A DNA stretch of 24,770 bases. Source: Acidimicrobiia bacterium (GTDB taxonomy: Bacteria; Actinomycetota; Acidimicrobiia; Acidimicrobiales; CATQHL01). The translations under genes were made by a program, and so were the position numbers. This document shows positions 1 to 7,676 of the stretch, piece after piece. How positions within the stretch are numbered: position 1 is the first letter of the stretch; the number at the start of each line of letters is the position of its first letter. The notes under the pieces were generated by a model. It did no database searches and was not told the DNA's origin. It saw only the letters and a list, made by a program, of their open reading frames with translations. Location of the stretch: contig JAGWAK010000006.1 of assembly GCA_021296435.1 (NCBI GenBank), positions 1 through 24,770 of the forward strand. The letters are read 5' to 3'.

Positions 1-1
1 C

Positions 2-871
2 CTGATCCGCACCCGGGCGACCCTCGACGGCGACGAGTACGTCGTCTCGGGCCACAAGTGGTTCACCACCAACGGCTCCGTGGCCGACTTCCTGATCGTC
101 ATGGTGGTGACCAATCCCGACGTCCACCCCTACCAGGGCTGTTCGATGATCGTGGTGCCGGCGGACGCGCCAGGCGTGCGGATCGTGCGTGACATCCCGA
201 ACATGGGCGAGCCGCACATCGAAGGTCCGCCCCGGCCCGGCGGCCACGCCGAGATCGTCTACGACAGCGTGCGGGTGCCGGCGACGAACATCATCGGCGA
301 GCCCGGCGAGGGGTTCGTGCTGGCGCAGAAGCGGCTTGGCCCGGGCCGCATCCACCACGCCATGCGCTGGCTCGGTCAGGCCGGCCGGGCCTTCGACATG
401 ATGTGCGAGCGGGCGCTGTCGCGCACCTCGCACGGATCGCTGCTGGCGGACAAGCAGATGATCCAGGACATGATCGCCGAGACCAAGATGGAGATCGAGG
501 CCACCAAGCTGCTGTGCATGCACGCCGCCTGGCACATGGACCGCCACGGGGCGTCGGCCTCGCGCACCCAGATCGCCATGATCAAGGTGTACGGCACCCG
601 GATGCTGTACAACGCCATCGACCGCGCCATACAGGTGCACGGATCGCTGGGGTTCAGCGCCGACCTGCCGCTGGAGAGCATGTACCGCCAGGCGCGGGCC
701 TCCCGGCTGGTGGACGGCGCCGACGAGGTGCACAAGGTGACGATCAGCCGCCACGTGCTGCGGAACTACGAGGCCGTCGAGGGCTGGCCGACCGAGCACG
801 TGCCCACCCGCCGGGCCGCGGCACTGGACCGCTTCGGCGAGGTCCTCGAGACGGTCACCGCGAACTCCTGA
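2..871 (+). CDS. Acyl-CoA dehydrogenase, C-terminal part (5' end outside window)
   Basis: This gene is cut by the left edge and reads from base 2 with no stop until 871. The product is the middle and C-terminal part of an FAD-dependent acyl-CoA dehydrogenase, which oxidises an acyl-CoA to its 2-enoyl-CoA and passes electrons to ETF. The first visible residues (GHKWFTTNG) are the typical middle beta-domain segment. The linker VPATNIIGEPGEGF and the helical C-terminal domain follow, with the conserved IQVHGSLGFS and DGADEVHKVTISR segments. The acidic residue of the latter lies in the region where ACAD10/11-type enzymes bind flavin and substrate. Length and motifs fit the ACAD10/11-like branch, but the acyl substrate cannot be inferred. 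The nitroreductase gene follows after 31 nt on the same strand, so shared function is possible but unproven. Confidence 0.93.
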   Translation: MIRTRATLDGDEYVVSGHKWFTTNGSVADFLIVMVVTNPDVHPYQGCSMIVVPADAPGVRIVRDIPNMGEPHIEGPPRPGGHAEIVYDSVRVPATNIIGEPGEGFVLAQKRLGPGRIHHAMRWLGQAGRAFDMMCERALSRTSHGSLLADKQMIQDMIAETKMEIEATKLLCMHAAWHMDRHGASASRTQIAMIKVYGTRMLYNAIDRAIQVHGSLGFSADLPLESMYRQARASRLVDGADEVHKVTISRHVLRNYEAVEGWPTEHVPTRRAAALDRFGEVLETVTANS

Positions 872-890
872 ACGCCGCAGGACGCGGGCC

Positions 891-896
891 TACGCT
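891..896 (+). promoter_or_regulatory. Probable -10 element for a leaderless nitroreductase transcript
   Basis: TACGCT lies 6 nt before the ATG at 903. No Shine-Dalgarno fits between them, so transcription would start at or next to the start codon. The same hexamer stands 7 nt before the GTG of the second nitroreductase gene, which supports the call. I see no convincing -35 box. Confidence 0.4.
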
Positions 897-902
897 GCGG
901 GG

Positions 903-1604
903 ATGACCACCAGACTCGGACTCAGCGCCGATGAGATGCTGCTCACCACCCGGGCGGTACGCAGGCGCCTGGACTTCGACCGCCCCGTGCCGGAATCGTT
1001 GCTGGCGGAGTGCGCCCGGTTCGCCGTACAGGCCCCCACTTCCTCCAACGGTCAGAGCTGGCACTTCGTGTTCGTGACCGAGCGGGCCAAAGTGGAGGCG
1101 CTGGCCGCCATCTACCGGCGCGGTTCGGACCTGAACCGGGGCAGATTCATCGCCTCGTCCCGCGCCAGAGCCGAGCGCGACCCCGCCTGGGGCGCGCAGC
1201 AGGACCGCGTCACCGACTCGGGGATCCACCTGGTGCAGAACATGCACCGCGTCCCGGCGATGCTCATCCCGTGCGCGGCGGGGCGCTCGGAGGATCCGCG
1301 CCACGTGATCGAAGGCGCCGGCTCGGTCATCCAGGCCGCCTGGAGCTTCATGCTGGCGGCCCGCGAGCGTGGCCTGGGCACTTGCTGGACCACCCTGCAC
1401 CTCATGTGGGAGGAGGAGGTGGCCGAACTGCTGGGCATCCCGTACGCCGAGGTGCGGCAGTTCGCCATGATCCCGGTGGCCTACACGATCGGCAGCGACT
1501 TCAAACCCGCCGCCCGGGATGTCGACGGCGTGCTGAGTTTCAACAACTGGAGCCGCTCCGCCCCGCTGGTGCCGACCCTCGGGGGTCTGTACGAGCCCTC
1601 CTAG
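903..1604 (+). CDS. Nitroreductase family protein (paralog 1)
   Basis: The 233-residue product matches the FMN-dependent nitroreductase fold. It has an N-terminal TTRAVRRRLDF segment, equivalent to the FMN-phosphate-binding Arg motif. FAVQAPTSSNGQSWHF is the classic helix-loop ending in a QxW/H motif. A C-terminal GLGTCWTTLH segment contributes to the flavin site. Family members move electrons from NAD(P)H to nitro compounds, quinones or enones, or act as dehalogenases and flavin-destructases; the substrate here is not readable. The ATG at 903 is preceded by a TACGCT box and no Shine-Dalgarno. A close paralog lies 125 nt downstream in the same direction, indicating tandem duplication. Both lack a signal peptide and should be cytoplasmic. 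Confidence 0.9.
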   Translation: MTTRLGLSADEMLLTTRAVRRRLDFDRPVPESLLAECARFAVQAPTSSNGQSWHFVFVTERAKVEALAAIYRRGSDLNRGRFIASSRARAERDPAWGAQQDRVTDSGIHLVQNMHRVPAMLIPCAAGRSEDPRHVIEGAGSVIQAAWSFMLAARERGLGTCWTTLHLMWEEEVAELLGIPYAEVRQFAMIPVAYTIGSDFKPAARDVDGVLSFNNWSRSAPLVPTLGGLYEPS

Positions 1605-1694
1605 GCCCCGCGACGCGCCGGAGTCCGCCGCCCCCGACGCGGGATCGACGCTCACCGCGGGCCGGCTACGGCGCTGTGGCGTCACGGCGGTTCG

Positions 1695-1722
1695 TTGGCC
1701 ACTCGGGACGAGCGCGTACGCT
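1695..1722 (+). promoter_or_regulatory. Probable promoter for the second nitroreductase gene
   Basis: TTGGCC (1695-1700), a 16-bp spacer and TACGCT (1717-1722) resemble a sigma-70-type promoter. The predicted transcription start falls at about 1729-1730, on the GTG start codon, so the mRNA would be leaderless. The rest of the 125-base gap (1605-1729) shows nothing else recognisable. Confidence 0.45.
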
Positions 1723-1729
1723 TCCTGGT

Positions 1730-2416
1730 GTGACGAGGCTTGGGCTGTCGACCGACGAGATGCTCTCCACGACCCGGGCGGTGCGCAAGCGGCTGGACTT
1801 CGAGCGTCCAGTGCCCGAATCGGTGCTCCGGGAGTGCATCGAGCTGGCCGTCCAGGCCCCGACGGCCTCCAACATGCAGACCTGGCACTTCGTGCTCGTG
1901 ACCGAACGCGACAATATCGAGGCGATCGCCGGTCTCTACCGGCGCGGGTTCGAGGCGTACGTTCGCGGACCCACCCTCGCCGACCGGACGGCCGGGGACG
2001 GTCGCTCCACCGGCGGGAGATTCGTTGGCGGAGACAGGATCTGGGCGGCACAGCAGCAGCGGGTGATCGATTCCGCGGTCTACCTGGCGGAGAACATGCA
2101 CCGCAGCCCGGTGCTGCTCATCCCCTGCGTGACGACCCGGTCGGAGCGTCCCACCGATGTCGTCGCCGAGGGCGGCTCAGTCGTCCAGGCCGCCTGGAGC
2201 TTCATGCTGGCCGCCCGTGAGCGTGGCCTGGGCACCTGCTGGACCACCCTGCACCTCGCCTACGAGCGGGAGGCGGCGGAGATCCTTGAGCTCCCCTACG
2301 AGAAGGTCCGCCAGTTCGCCCTCATCCCGGTCGCCTACACGATCGGCACCGACTTCAAGCCCGCCAACCGCGGCGGGATCGAGGACGTGATCAGCTGGAA
2401 TCGCTGGAGCCGCTGA
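1730..2416 (+). CDS. Nitroreductase family protein (paralog 2)
   Basis: The 228-residue product is plainly a paralog of the preceding protein. Both start with (M)T(T)RLGLS, continue with TTRAVR+RLDF and share QAPTxSNxQxWHF, AAWSFMLAARERGLGTCWTTLH and IPVAYTIG. The GTG at 1730 was chosen because it aligns exactly with the ATG of paralog 1; the frame is open farther upstream but that part has no family similarity. The main difference is an insertion around residues 75-102, rich in Gly, Arg and Asp, where paralog 1 has a shorter Arg-rich loop. In this family that region lies near the substrate pocket, so the two enzymes may differ in substrate. The function is a flavin-dependent NAD(P)H oxidoreductase, specificity unknown. 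Confidence 0.9.
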   Translation: MTRLGLSTDEMLSTTRAVRKRLDFERPVPESVLRECIELAVQAPTASNMQTWHFVLVTERDNIEAIAGLYRRGFEAYVRGPTLADRTAGDGRSTGGRFVGGDRIWAAQQQRVIDSAVYLAENMHRSPVLLIPCVTTRSERPTDVVAEGGSVVQAAWSFMLAARERGLGTCWTTLHLAYEREAAEILELPYEKVRQFALIPVAYTIGTDFKPANRGGIEDVISWNRWSR

Positions 2417-2481
2417 ACCCCGCCCCGGCCGCCTGCCGGGCGGCCGGCTACGGCCGGGCGCGAACCCGGCCCGGGCGATGC

Positions 2482-4428
2482 GTGCCGGCAAAGTGTCTCC
2501 TGGTGCTCTGCCTCATCTGGGTTGCGACCCGGGCGGTGTTCACGACCGGGGTCGCGGCCGAAACCCCCGGACCCGCCCCGGTGCGGGTCGTGCCGCCACC
2601 GGAGGAGTTCGGACCCGGGGAACCGGGGTCGGTCCCCGCCTCGTCCGACGAGTTGACGGTGCTGCGAGGCCCGGAGTTCGTGCGGGGGGCGGCCCGGAGC
2701 GGTGACAGCCTCATTGCCGCCTCCCGCGGCCGCACCTGCGCGGTGCGCCGCGACGCGCGCGTGAGCTGCTGGGGTTACGACGGCATCCGGGAGCGGCTCA
2801 GCGCGGCCGGCCTGCGGAACGTGGTGAGCATCACCAGCGGGGATCATCCTCATCAGGAGCCTCACCTGTGCGCGCTGCACGGCGACGGCACCGTGTCGTG
2901 CTGGGGAGCGGGCCGCGAGGGGCAACTCGGGCGGGGAGAGCCGTTCAGCGGCTACCTGCCCGAGAAGGTGCCCGGCGTTTCCGACGCGGTGGCGCTCGCC
3001 GCGGGGTCCGATCACACCTGCGTCGTACACGCCCGCGGGCAGGTCTCCTGCTGGGGTTCCGGGGCGCTGGGTCAGCTGGGCGGCGCAACGCTCTCCTCGG
3101 TCAATGTCCCCGAGCGAATCCCCGACATCACCGACGCCGCATGGATAGACGCCGGCCCCTCCTCCAACTGCGTGATCCATACCGGCGGTGCCCTGTCGTG
3201 CTGGGGCTACGGCGGCGGGGCCGGGAACCTCGGAGCCTTCAGCCCCGGGTTCGTGGAGGGTCTCCCCGCAGTGGTCTCGGTGTCGACCGGAGCCGACCGC
3301 ACCTGCGCCGTCAGCGTCGCCGGCGAGGTCTATTGCTGGCCGGTCGCCGATGTGGCCAGCCCGCAGCGGGTGGACGGGATCGGCGGCGCCGTATCAGTGG
3401 CGGTGGGGGAGGGCGGGGTCTGCGTGGTGCACGACGACGGTGGCGTGTCGTGCTGGGGTGAGAAGAACGCCGCCGGGCAGCTCGGCAACGGCACCACGGC
3501 GCCCCAACCCCGGCCGGCCCGCCTCGCCGCTGTCGTCGACGCGGTGGCGGTCACCATGAGCGCCGGCTCCACCCGCCTCGCCCCGCACACCTGTGTCGCC
3601 CACGGTGACGGCTCCTACTCCTGCTGGGGCGGGAATGCCGCCGGCCAGTTGGGCGACGGCAGCGTCGCCCGGAGGCTGACCCCCGTTCCCGTTCAAGCCG
3701 CCCGGGCGATGCCCGCGAACCGGATCCCCGCAGACGAGACCGATCTGCTGCGGAGCTGGCTGGACGAGGCCGTTGCGGAGCGGGAGTCCGAGTTCCCCTG
3801 GCTGCGCCTGGCCTGGAACAGGATCCGCGAGCGAACCGTCGCCGGGCGGATCGAGGACTTCCGCGGGGCGGTTCGCTCGCACTGCGAACTCGTCGCCGGG
3901 TTGTACGGCTGCTGGTCGGAACACATGGAGCTCGCCGAGATGACCTTCGGCGACGCGGTCCACGAACTGGCGCACGTCTACGACAGCACCACCGGGCTGG
4001 CGGCCGGACCGGCGTGGGGTGCTGTGCAGCTCTACTTCGCCTGGACCTACCCGGATTGCTTCCGGGATTACGGGCAGCAGTCCGGCGCAGAGATCCTCGC
4101 CGACACGATGGCGCACCTCGTCGTGCCGGCGGCCTGGCTCGCCTACTACGGGGTGGGCTGTCCCGGCCTGGGGAGCGAACCGGACCGCGAGGCGGAGCGG
4201 GTCGTGCTCGCCGGTCTGGCCGGCGAGATGCCCGATTGGTACACCGGGAACATCACCAACGGGGCTGAGCTGTGGCGAGTCCTGCGGCGCGTCCTGGGTC
4301 CCCAGCTGCTCGCCAATTTGGGCAATGAGTTCGGCGGGTTCTGCTCCACCGACTGGTTTCGCTATCCGCTGGAACCGAACCTGATTCCACCGCCGCGCAC
4401 CAATCCCTTCCGCGACGGCGGCTGCTAG
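2482..4428 (+). CDS. Secreted RCC1-repeat propeller protein with C-terminal HELAH metallopeptidase-like domain
   Basis: The 648-residue product has a hydrophobic N-terminus ending VAA|ET (about residue 26), read as a signal peptide. Seven RCC1-type repeats follow at about 80-405. Each carries a C-x9-C-W pair (first Cys 86, last 381), suggesting one disulfide per blade of a seven-bladed beta-propeller outside the cell. The fifth repeat ends YCWP instead of CWG. The C-terminal region (about 410-648) contains H494-E-L-A-H498 and, 39 residues on, E537 in EILADTM. This is the layout of a gluzincin zinc site, so a metallopeptidase is plausible but unproven. The protein ends in a short RDGGC with a terminal Cys. 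The GTG at 2482 is the in-frame start before the signal peptide; the ATG at 2478 is in another frame. A paralog lies at 5605-7659. Substrate is unknown. Confidence 0.85.
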   Translation: MPAKCLLVLCLIWVATRAVFTTGVAAETPGPAPVRVVPPPEEFGPGEPGSVPASSDELTVLRGPEFVRGAARSGDSLIAASRGRTCAVRRDARVSCWGYDGIRERLSAAGLRNVVSITSGDHPHQEPHLCALHGDGTVSCWGAGREGQLGRGEPFSGYLPEKVPGVSDAVALAAGSDHTCVVHARGQVSCWGSGALGQLGGATLSSVNVPERIPDITDAAWIDAGPSSNCVIHTGGALSCWGYGGGAGNLGAFSPGFVEGLPAVVSVSTGADRTCAVSVAGEVYCWPVADVASPQRVDGIGGAVSVAVGEGGVCVVHDDGGVSCWGEKNAAGQLGNGTTAPQPRPARLAAVVDAVAVTMSAGSTRLAPHTCVAHGDGSYSCWGGNAAGQLGDGSVARRLTPVPVQAARAMPANRIPADETDLLRSWLDEAVAERESEFPWLRLAWNRIRERTVAGRIEDFRGAVRSHCELVAGLYGCWSEHMELAEMTFGDAVHELAHVYDSTTGLAAGPAWGAVQLYFAWTYPDCFRDYGQQSGAEILADTMAHLVVPAAWLAYYGVGCPGLGSEPDREAERVVLAGLAGEMPDWYTGNITNGAELWRVLRRVLGPQLLANLGNEFGGFCSTDWFRYPLEPNLIPPPRTNPFRDGGC

Positions 4429-4452
4429 CCGCGTGGCGCCCGGATCGGTCTC

Positions 4453-5478
4453 TCAGGCGAGGGCGTAGGTGGCGGCGGGCATGTCGGCTGCGGGATCCCA
4501 GGTGACCGTGCCCTCCTCGGAGAGGTGGATGAGGTGCGCCAGCACCGAGAGCGCCGCGGCCGGGTGGAGGACCTTGGGGGTCGTCGTGTACATGCGCGCC
4601 ACCATCGCGGGGATCGTGGCGGGACCGTCACCGAGGCAGGCGAGGATCTGGTCGGTGCGCCGGTGGCGGTGTGCCAGCAGCGCCCGGGCGAAGCGATTCG
4701 GCGCGGTGATCGGCGGGCCGTGCGTGGGCCAGTACACGCCGTCGCGGTCACCCCTGGCGATCAGCAATTCCAGGCTGCGCAAGTAGTCGCCGAGGTTGCC
4801 GTCGGGCGGTGGGACGATCGTCGATGACCAACCCATTACGTGATCGCCGGTGAAGAGGGCCTGCTCCTCGGGCAGGGCGAAGCACAGGTGGTTCGAGATG
4901 TGTCCGGGGGTGTACAGGCACTCGAGGGTCCAGCCGTCACCGGCCACCACGTCGCCGTGGCCCAGCACACCGTCGGGGACGAAGTCCCAATCCCCGGGTT
5001 CTTCCTGCACCGCCTTCGCCGCGGCGCCGTGGCGCCCCGCGTCGGCGGCCGGATGCGGACCGAAGCCCAGAACCGGGGCGCCGGTGGCCTCGGCGAGCGC
5101 GCGGGAGGCGGGGGAGTGGTCGCTGTGGGTGTGCGTGATACAGATGTGGGTGACCGTTCGTCCCTCCAGTGTTCGCAGGAGGGCTTCGGTGTGCCCGGCG
5201 GCGTCGGGACGGGGGTCGATGACCGCCACCCGCCGGCCGCCCACGATGTTGGTGCCGGTTCCGGCGAAGGTGAACGGGCTGGGGTTGGTCGCCGTGACCC
5301 GCTGCACGAGCGGCGCCACCTGCACGGCCTCGCCGTAGGCAGGGTCATGGTGGGTGTCGAGCAACTCCTCGAGCTGAGGTTGAGGTTCGCCCTGCTGCGT
5401 TGACGCCGGGGTACTCGAGGAGGGGTGATCATCGCGAGCGGGCATGCGATCGTCGGCTTTCTGGTTCGGCACGGCCAT
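4453..5478 (-). CDS. MBL-fold metallo-hydrolase (LACTB2-like)
   Basis: The 341-residue product is a metallo-beta-lactamase-fold hydrolase. It shows the binuclear metal motif HTHSDH, followed by YTPGHISNH (third His), FTGDHVMG (bridging Asp) and YWPTHGPP (last His). The C-terminal part (about 270-341) resembles the winged-helix tail of LACTB2-type proteins. Family members cleave RNA or thioesters, or hydrolyse assorted esters; the substrate cannot be told. The first 40 residues are polar, rich in Pro, Ser and Gln, and probably disordered. The ATG at 5478 was chosen; the ATG at 5445 is an alternative within that tail. The gene runs opposite to, and between, the two RCC1-peptidase paralogs, ending 24 nt from the first. 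It shows no similarity to them, so its position may be incidental. Confidence 0.9.
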   Translation of the reverse strand: MAVPNQKADDRMPARDDHPSSSTPASTQQGEPQPQLEELLDTHHDPAYGEAVQVAPLVQRVTATNPSPFTFAGTGTNIVGGRRVAVIDPRPDAAGHTEALLRTLEGRTVTHICITHTHSDHSPASRALAEATGAPVLGFGPHPAADAGRHGAAAKAVQEEPGDWDFVPDGVLGHGDVVAGDGWTLECLYTPGHISNHLCFALPEEQALFTGDHVMGWSSTIVPPPDGNLGDYLRSLELLIARGDRDGVYWPTHGPPITAPNRFARALLAHRHRRTDQILACLGDGPATIPAMVARMYTTTPKVLHPAAALSVLAHLIHLSEEGTVTWDPAADMPAATYALA

Positions 5479-5555
5479 CGCGACGATATCCCCGGAGGTT
5501 CGCCGGAGAGCGTGCCGCCGTCACGGAGTGCGCCTGGTCCCGGACTCGACGGATC

Positions 5556-5584
5556 TTGCTGGGGGAGCCTACGATTCGTACTGT
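5556..5584 (+). promoter_or_regulatory. Probable promoter of the second RCC1-peptidase gene
   Basis: TTGCTG (5556-5561), a 17-bp spacer and TACTGT (5579-5584) fit a housekeeping promoter well. The start of transcription would be near 5591. A GAGGGGG Shine-Dalgarno (5595-5601) stands just before the ATG at 5605. These two signals decide the start of the gene. Confidence 0.5.
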
Positions 5585-5604
5585 TCAGCACCTCGAGGGG
5601 GTCA

Positions 5605-7659
5605 ATGAAGCACTTTCGGAAGGCGCTGGTGGCGATACTGATCGTCGCGTTCGGCGCGGGGATGGTTCCGGCCGCCGCGAGCGCGCAGGACGCCGACGTG
5701 GCGGTGCGGATTGTGGCTCGGCGTCTGGAGGACGGCCGCACAGAGTTCGGGTTGCAGCAGCGCGCCGCTGATGGCGATTGGGGTGAGCGGCTGTTGCCGT
5801 CGCGGCGGTTCTTCCCGGCCGCGGCGGCCGCCGGGCGCTGGCTGGTGTGTTCACCTATCACGCCGGCGATTGCGGATACCGATGGCGGCAGCTTCTCGCT
5901 CGGTGACGGTCCACGCAGTGCCGACACTCTTATCGCCGCGTCGTTCGAGCGGACCTGTGCTGTGCGACTCGACGGCGGTGTGGCTTGTTGGGGACGCGAT
6001 CGACTGGTGGATCAGTTGAGCGTGGCGGCCCTTGATGATGTTGTGTCCGTCAGCATCGGCGATTCCTCGGCGGGAATGTTCCACGCTTGTGTCCTGCACG
6101 AGGATCGAACCGTCTCGTGCTGGGGTCCTGGCGACCTCGGACGGCTCGGACAGGGTGATGATGTCGGTCACGTCCTGCCGGTGGTGGTTCCCGGGCTCAC
6201 TGACGTGACGGCGGTCGCGGCCGGCTCAGCGCACACGTGCGTTGCGCACGACGATGGTGGTGTGTCGTGCTGGGGGTACAACGCCGACGGACAACTCGGC
6301 GACGGCACGACCGACGGGAACCCCTCGCCGGAGCGTGTGAGGGGCGTGAGCGACGTCGTGGCGCTCACCGCAGGCAACGTCTCGACCTGCGGTGTCCATT
6401 CAGACGGGTCTGTGGCGTGCTGGGGCTGGGGATTCGGCACGAGACCGAGGAAGATCAGCGGGTTGTCGGGGGTCACCTCTGTGGCGGTCGGCTGGACGTA
6501 CAACTGCGCTGTAACCGGGGGCGGGGCGGTCTACTGCTGGCCGTTCCTGACCACCGTTCAACCGCTCCGCATCGCTGGGATCGACGACGCCGTGGAGGTG
6601 TCGGTCGGTGACCGGAGCGTCTGCGTTCTCCACCGCGATGGGGGAGTCTCGTGCTTCGGGGAGAACAACGCCGCCGGCCAACTGGGCGACGGAACGACGC
6701 AGGGCAGGTTGACGCCGCGGCGCGTCGCCGGGGTCTCCGAAGCGGTCGACATCACGGTGACCGTTCCGTCCCTGGAAGGGGAGGCACATGCCTGCGCACT
6801 GCTCGAGAGTGGCTCGGCCGTGTGCTGGGGTCGAAACGGGTTTGGCCAGTTGGGCGACGGCACGAGCGCGACTCGGTTGACGCCGACTCGCGTCCATCGG
6901 CAGCCAGCCGTCCGGGGGCCCGAGGATTCCGCGGATCGCACGGGCCTGCTGACGTCTTGGCTTGACGCGGTCATCGCCGAGCTGGAGGACGATGCGCCGT
7001 GGCTTCGCTCTGCGTGGGATCACATCCGCGACGAGACCTCAGTGACGCTGGATCTCTTCGGACTCAGTGGCGTTCCGATCAGCTGCGGCGTCTCGGGCGA
7101 AGGTTACGCGTGCCGAGCTGAACGTATGGACATCTCCACTGTCAACCTGGACCACCCCGCGATCCTCGAAGTCGTTGTGCACGACCTCGCCCACGTCTAC
7201 GATCTCACGACCGGCTTGGCCCCCAAGAAGCCGTGGGGTGCGGCACAGTTGTACTTCACGGCCACATACCCGGACTGCCCGCTGGTGCACGATCGTCAGG
7301 GGGTCGGCCGTGAGTTGCTGGCCGACACAATGCGGATCCTCACGATTCCACCGGTCTGGCTCGGCTTCGGGTACTACGCCGTCCTGGAGTGCCCGGGCGT
7401 GCCGGACGAGGTCAGTCTCGATGCGCAGGAGGTCGTTCGCGACGCCTTGGCGGGCAGGGTCCCCGACTGGTACACCCGGAACATCACCAGCGGTGCTGAA
7501 CTCTGGGCCGCCCTGCGGTTGGATCCGGAGTTGCATGCTCTGGCCAATCTGGCGGGCGAATTCGGAGGACTCTGCACGACCGACTGGATCACGTACCCGA
7601 TCGATCGGCGTCGAATCCCACCCGCGGGTGCGACCCCATTCCGGGACGGAGGTTGCTGA
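5605..7659 (+). CDS. Secreted RCC1-repeat propeller protein with C-terminal HDLAH peptidase-like domain
   Basis: The 684-residue product has a clear signal peptide (MKHFRKA, hydrophobic core, cleavage near ASA|QD at residue 28). Residues about 29-85 form a module absent from the first paralog (VRIVARRLEDG, GLQQR, WGERLLP, FFPAA, GRWLV). I associate this module with other secreted actinobacterial proteins, from memory only. Seven Cys-paired RCC1-type repeats cover about 110-440 (first Cys 118, last 407). The C-terminal domain aligns with the first paralog (LAHVYD, WGA-QLYF, LADTM, DWYT-NIT, GGLCTTDW, RDGGC). Its zinc motif reads H526-D527-L-A-H530, with the expected general-base Glu changed to Asp and E570 kept. 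The coding sequence looks less GC-rich than its neighbours. The start follows the promoter and Shine-Dalgarno at 5556-5601. Function is unknown, and the peptidase domain may be inactive or altered. Confidence 0.85.
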   Translation: MKHFRKALVAILIVAFGAGMVPAAASAQDADVAVRIVARRLEDGRTEFGLQQRAADGDWGERLLPSRRFFPAAAAAGRWLVCSPITPAIADTDGGSFSLGDGPRSADTLIAASFERTCAVRLDGGVACWGRDRLVDQLSVAALDDVVSVSIGDSSAGMFHACVLHEDRTVSCWGPGDLGRLGQGDDVGHVLPVVVPGLTDVTAVAAGSAHTCVAHDDGGVSCWGYNADGQLGDGTTDGNPSPERVRGVSDVVALTAGNVSTCGVHSDGSVACWGWGFGTRPRKISGLSGVTSVAVGWTYNCAVTGGGAVYCWPFLTTVQPLRIAGIDDAVEVSVGDRSVCVLHRDGGVSCFGENNAAGQLGDGTTQGRLTPRRVAGVSEAVDITVTVPSLEGEAHACALLESGSAVCWGRNGFGQLGDGTSATRLTPTRVHRQPAVRGPEDSADRTGLLTSWLDAVIAELEDDAPWLRSAWDHIRDETSVTLDLFGLSGVPISCGVSGEGYACRAERMDISTVNLDHPAILEVVVHDLAHVYDLTTGLAPKKPWGAAQLYFTATYPDCPLVHDRQGVGRELLADTMRILTIPPVWLGFGYYAVLECPGVPDEVSLDAQEVVRDALAGRVPDWYTRNITSGAELWAALRLDPELHALANLAGEFGGLCTTDWITYPIDRRRIPPAGATPFRDGGC

Positions 7660-7676
7660 GCGCCTAGTTCGCGACG

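Noticed and set aside
855..2051. Long open frame (398 codons) on the minus strand across the nitroreductase genes
   Set aside because: Its Arg/Pro/Gly-rich, low-complexity product has no family features and mirrors high third-position GC of the two clear plus-strand genes.
2478..2705. ATG at 2478 as start of the first RCC1 gene
   Set aside because: It is in a different frame and stops after 75 codons; the GTG at 2482 leads into the signal peptide and repeats.
2482..4428. RCC1 repeats as a sign of eukaryotic origin
   Set aside because: RCC1-type repeats are common in secreted bacterial proteins, and the Cys-paired form with a bacterial signal peptide argues for a native bacterial family.
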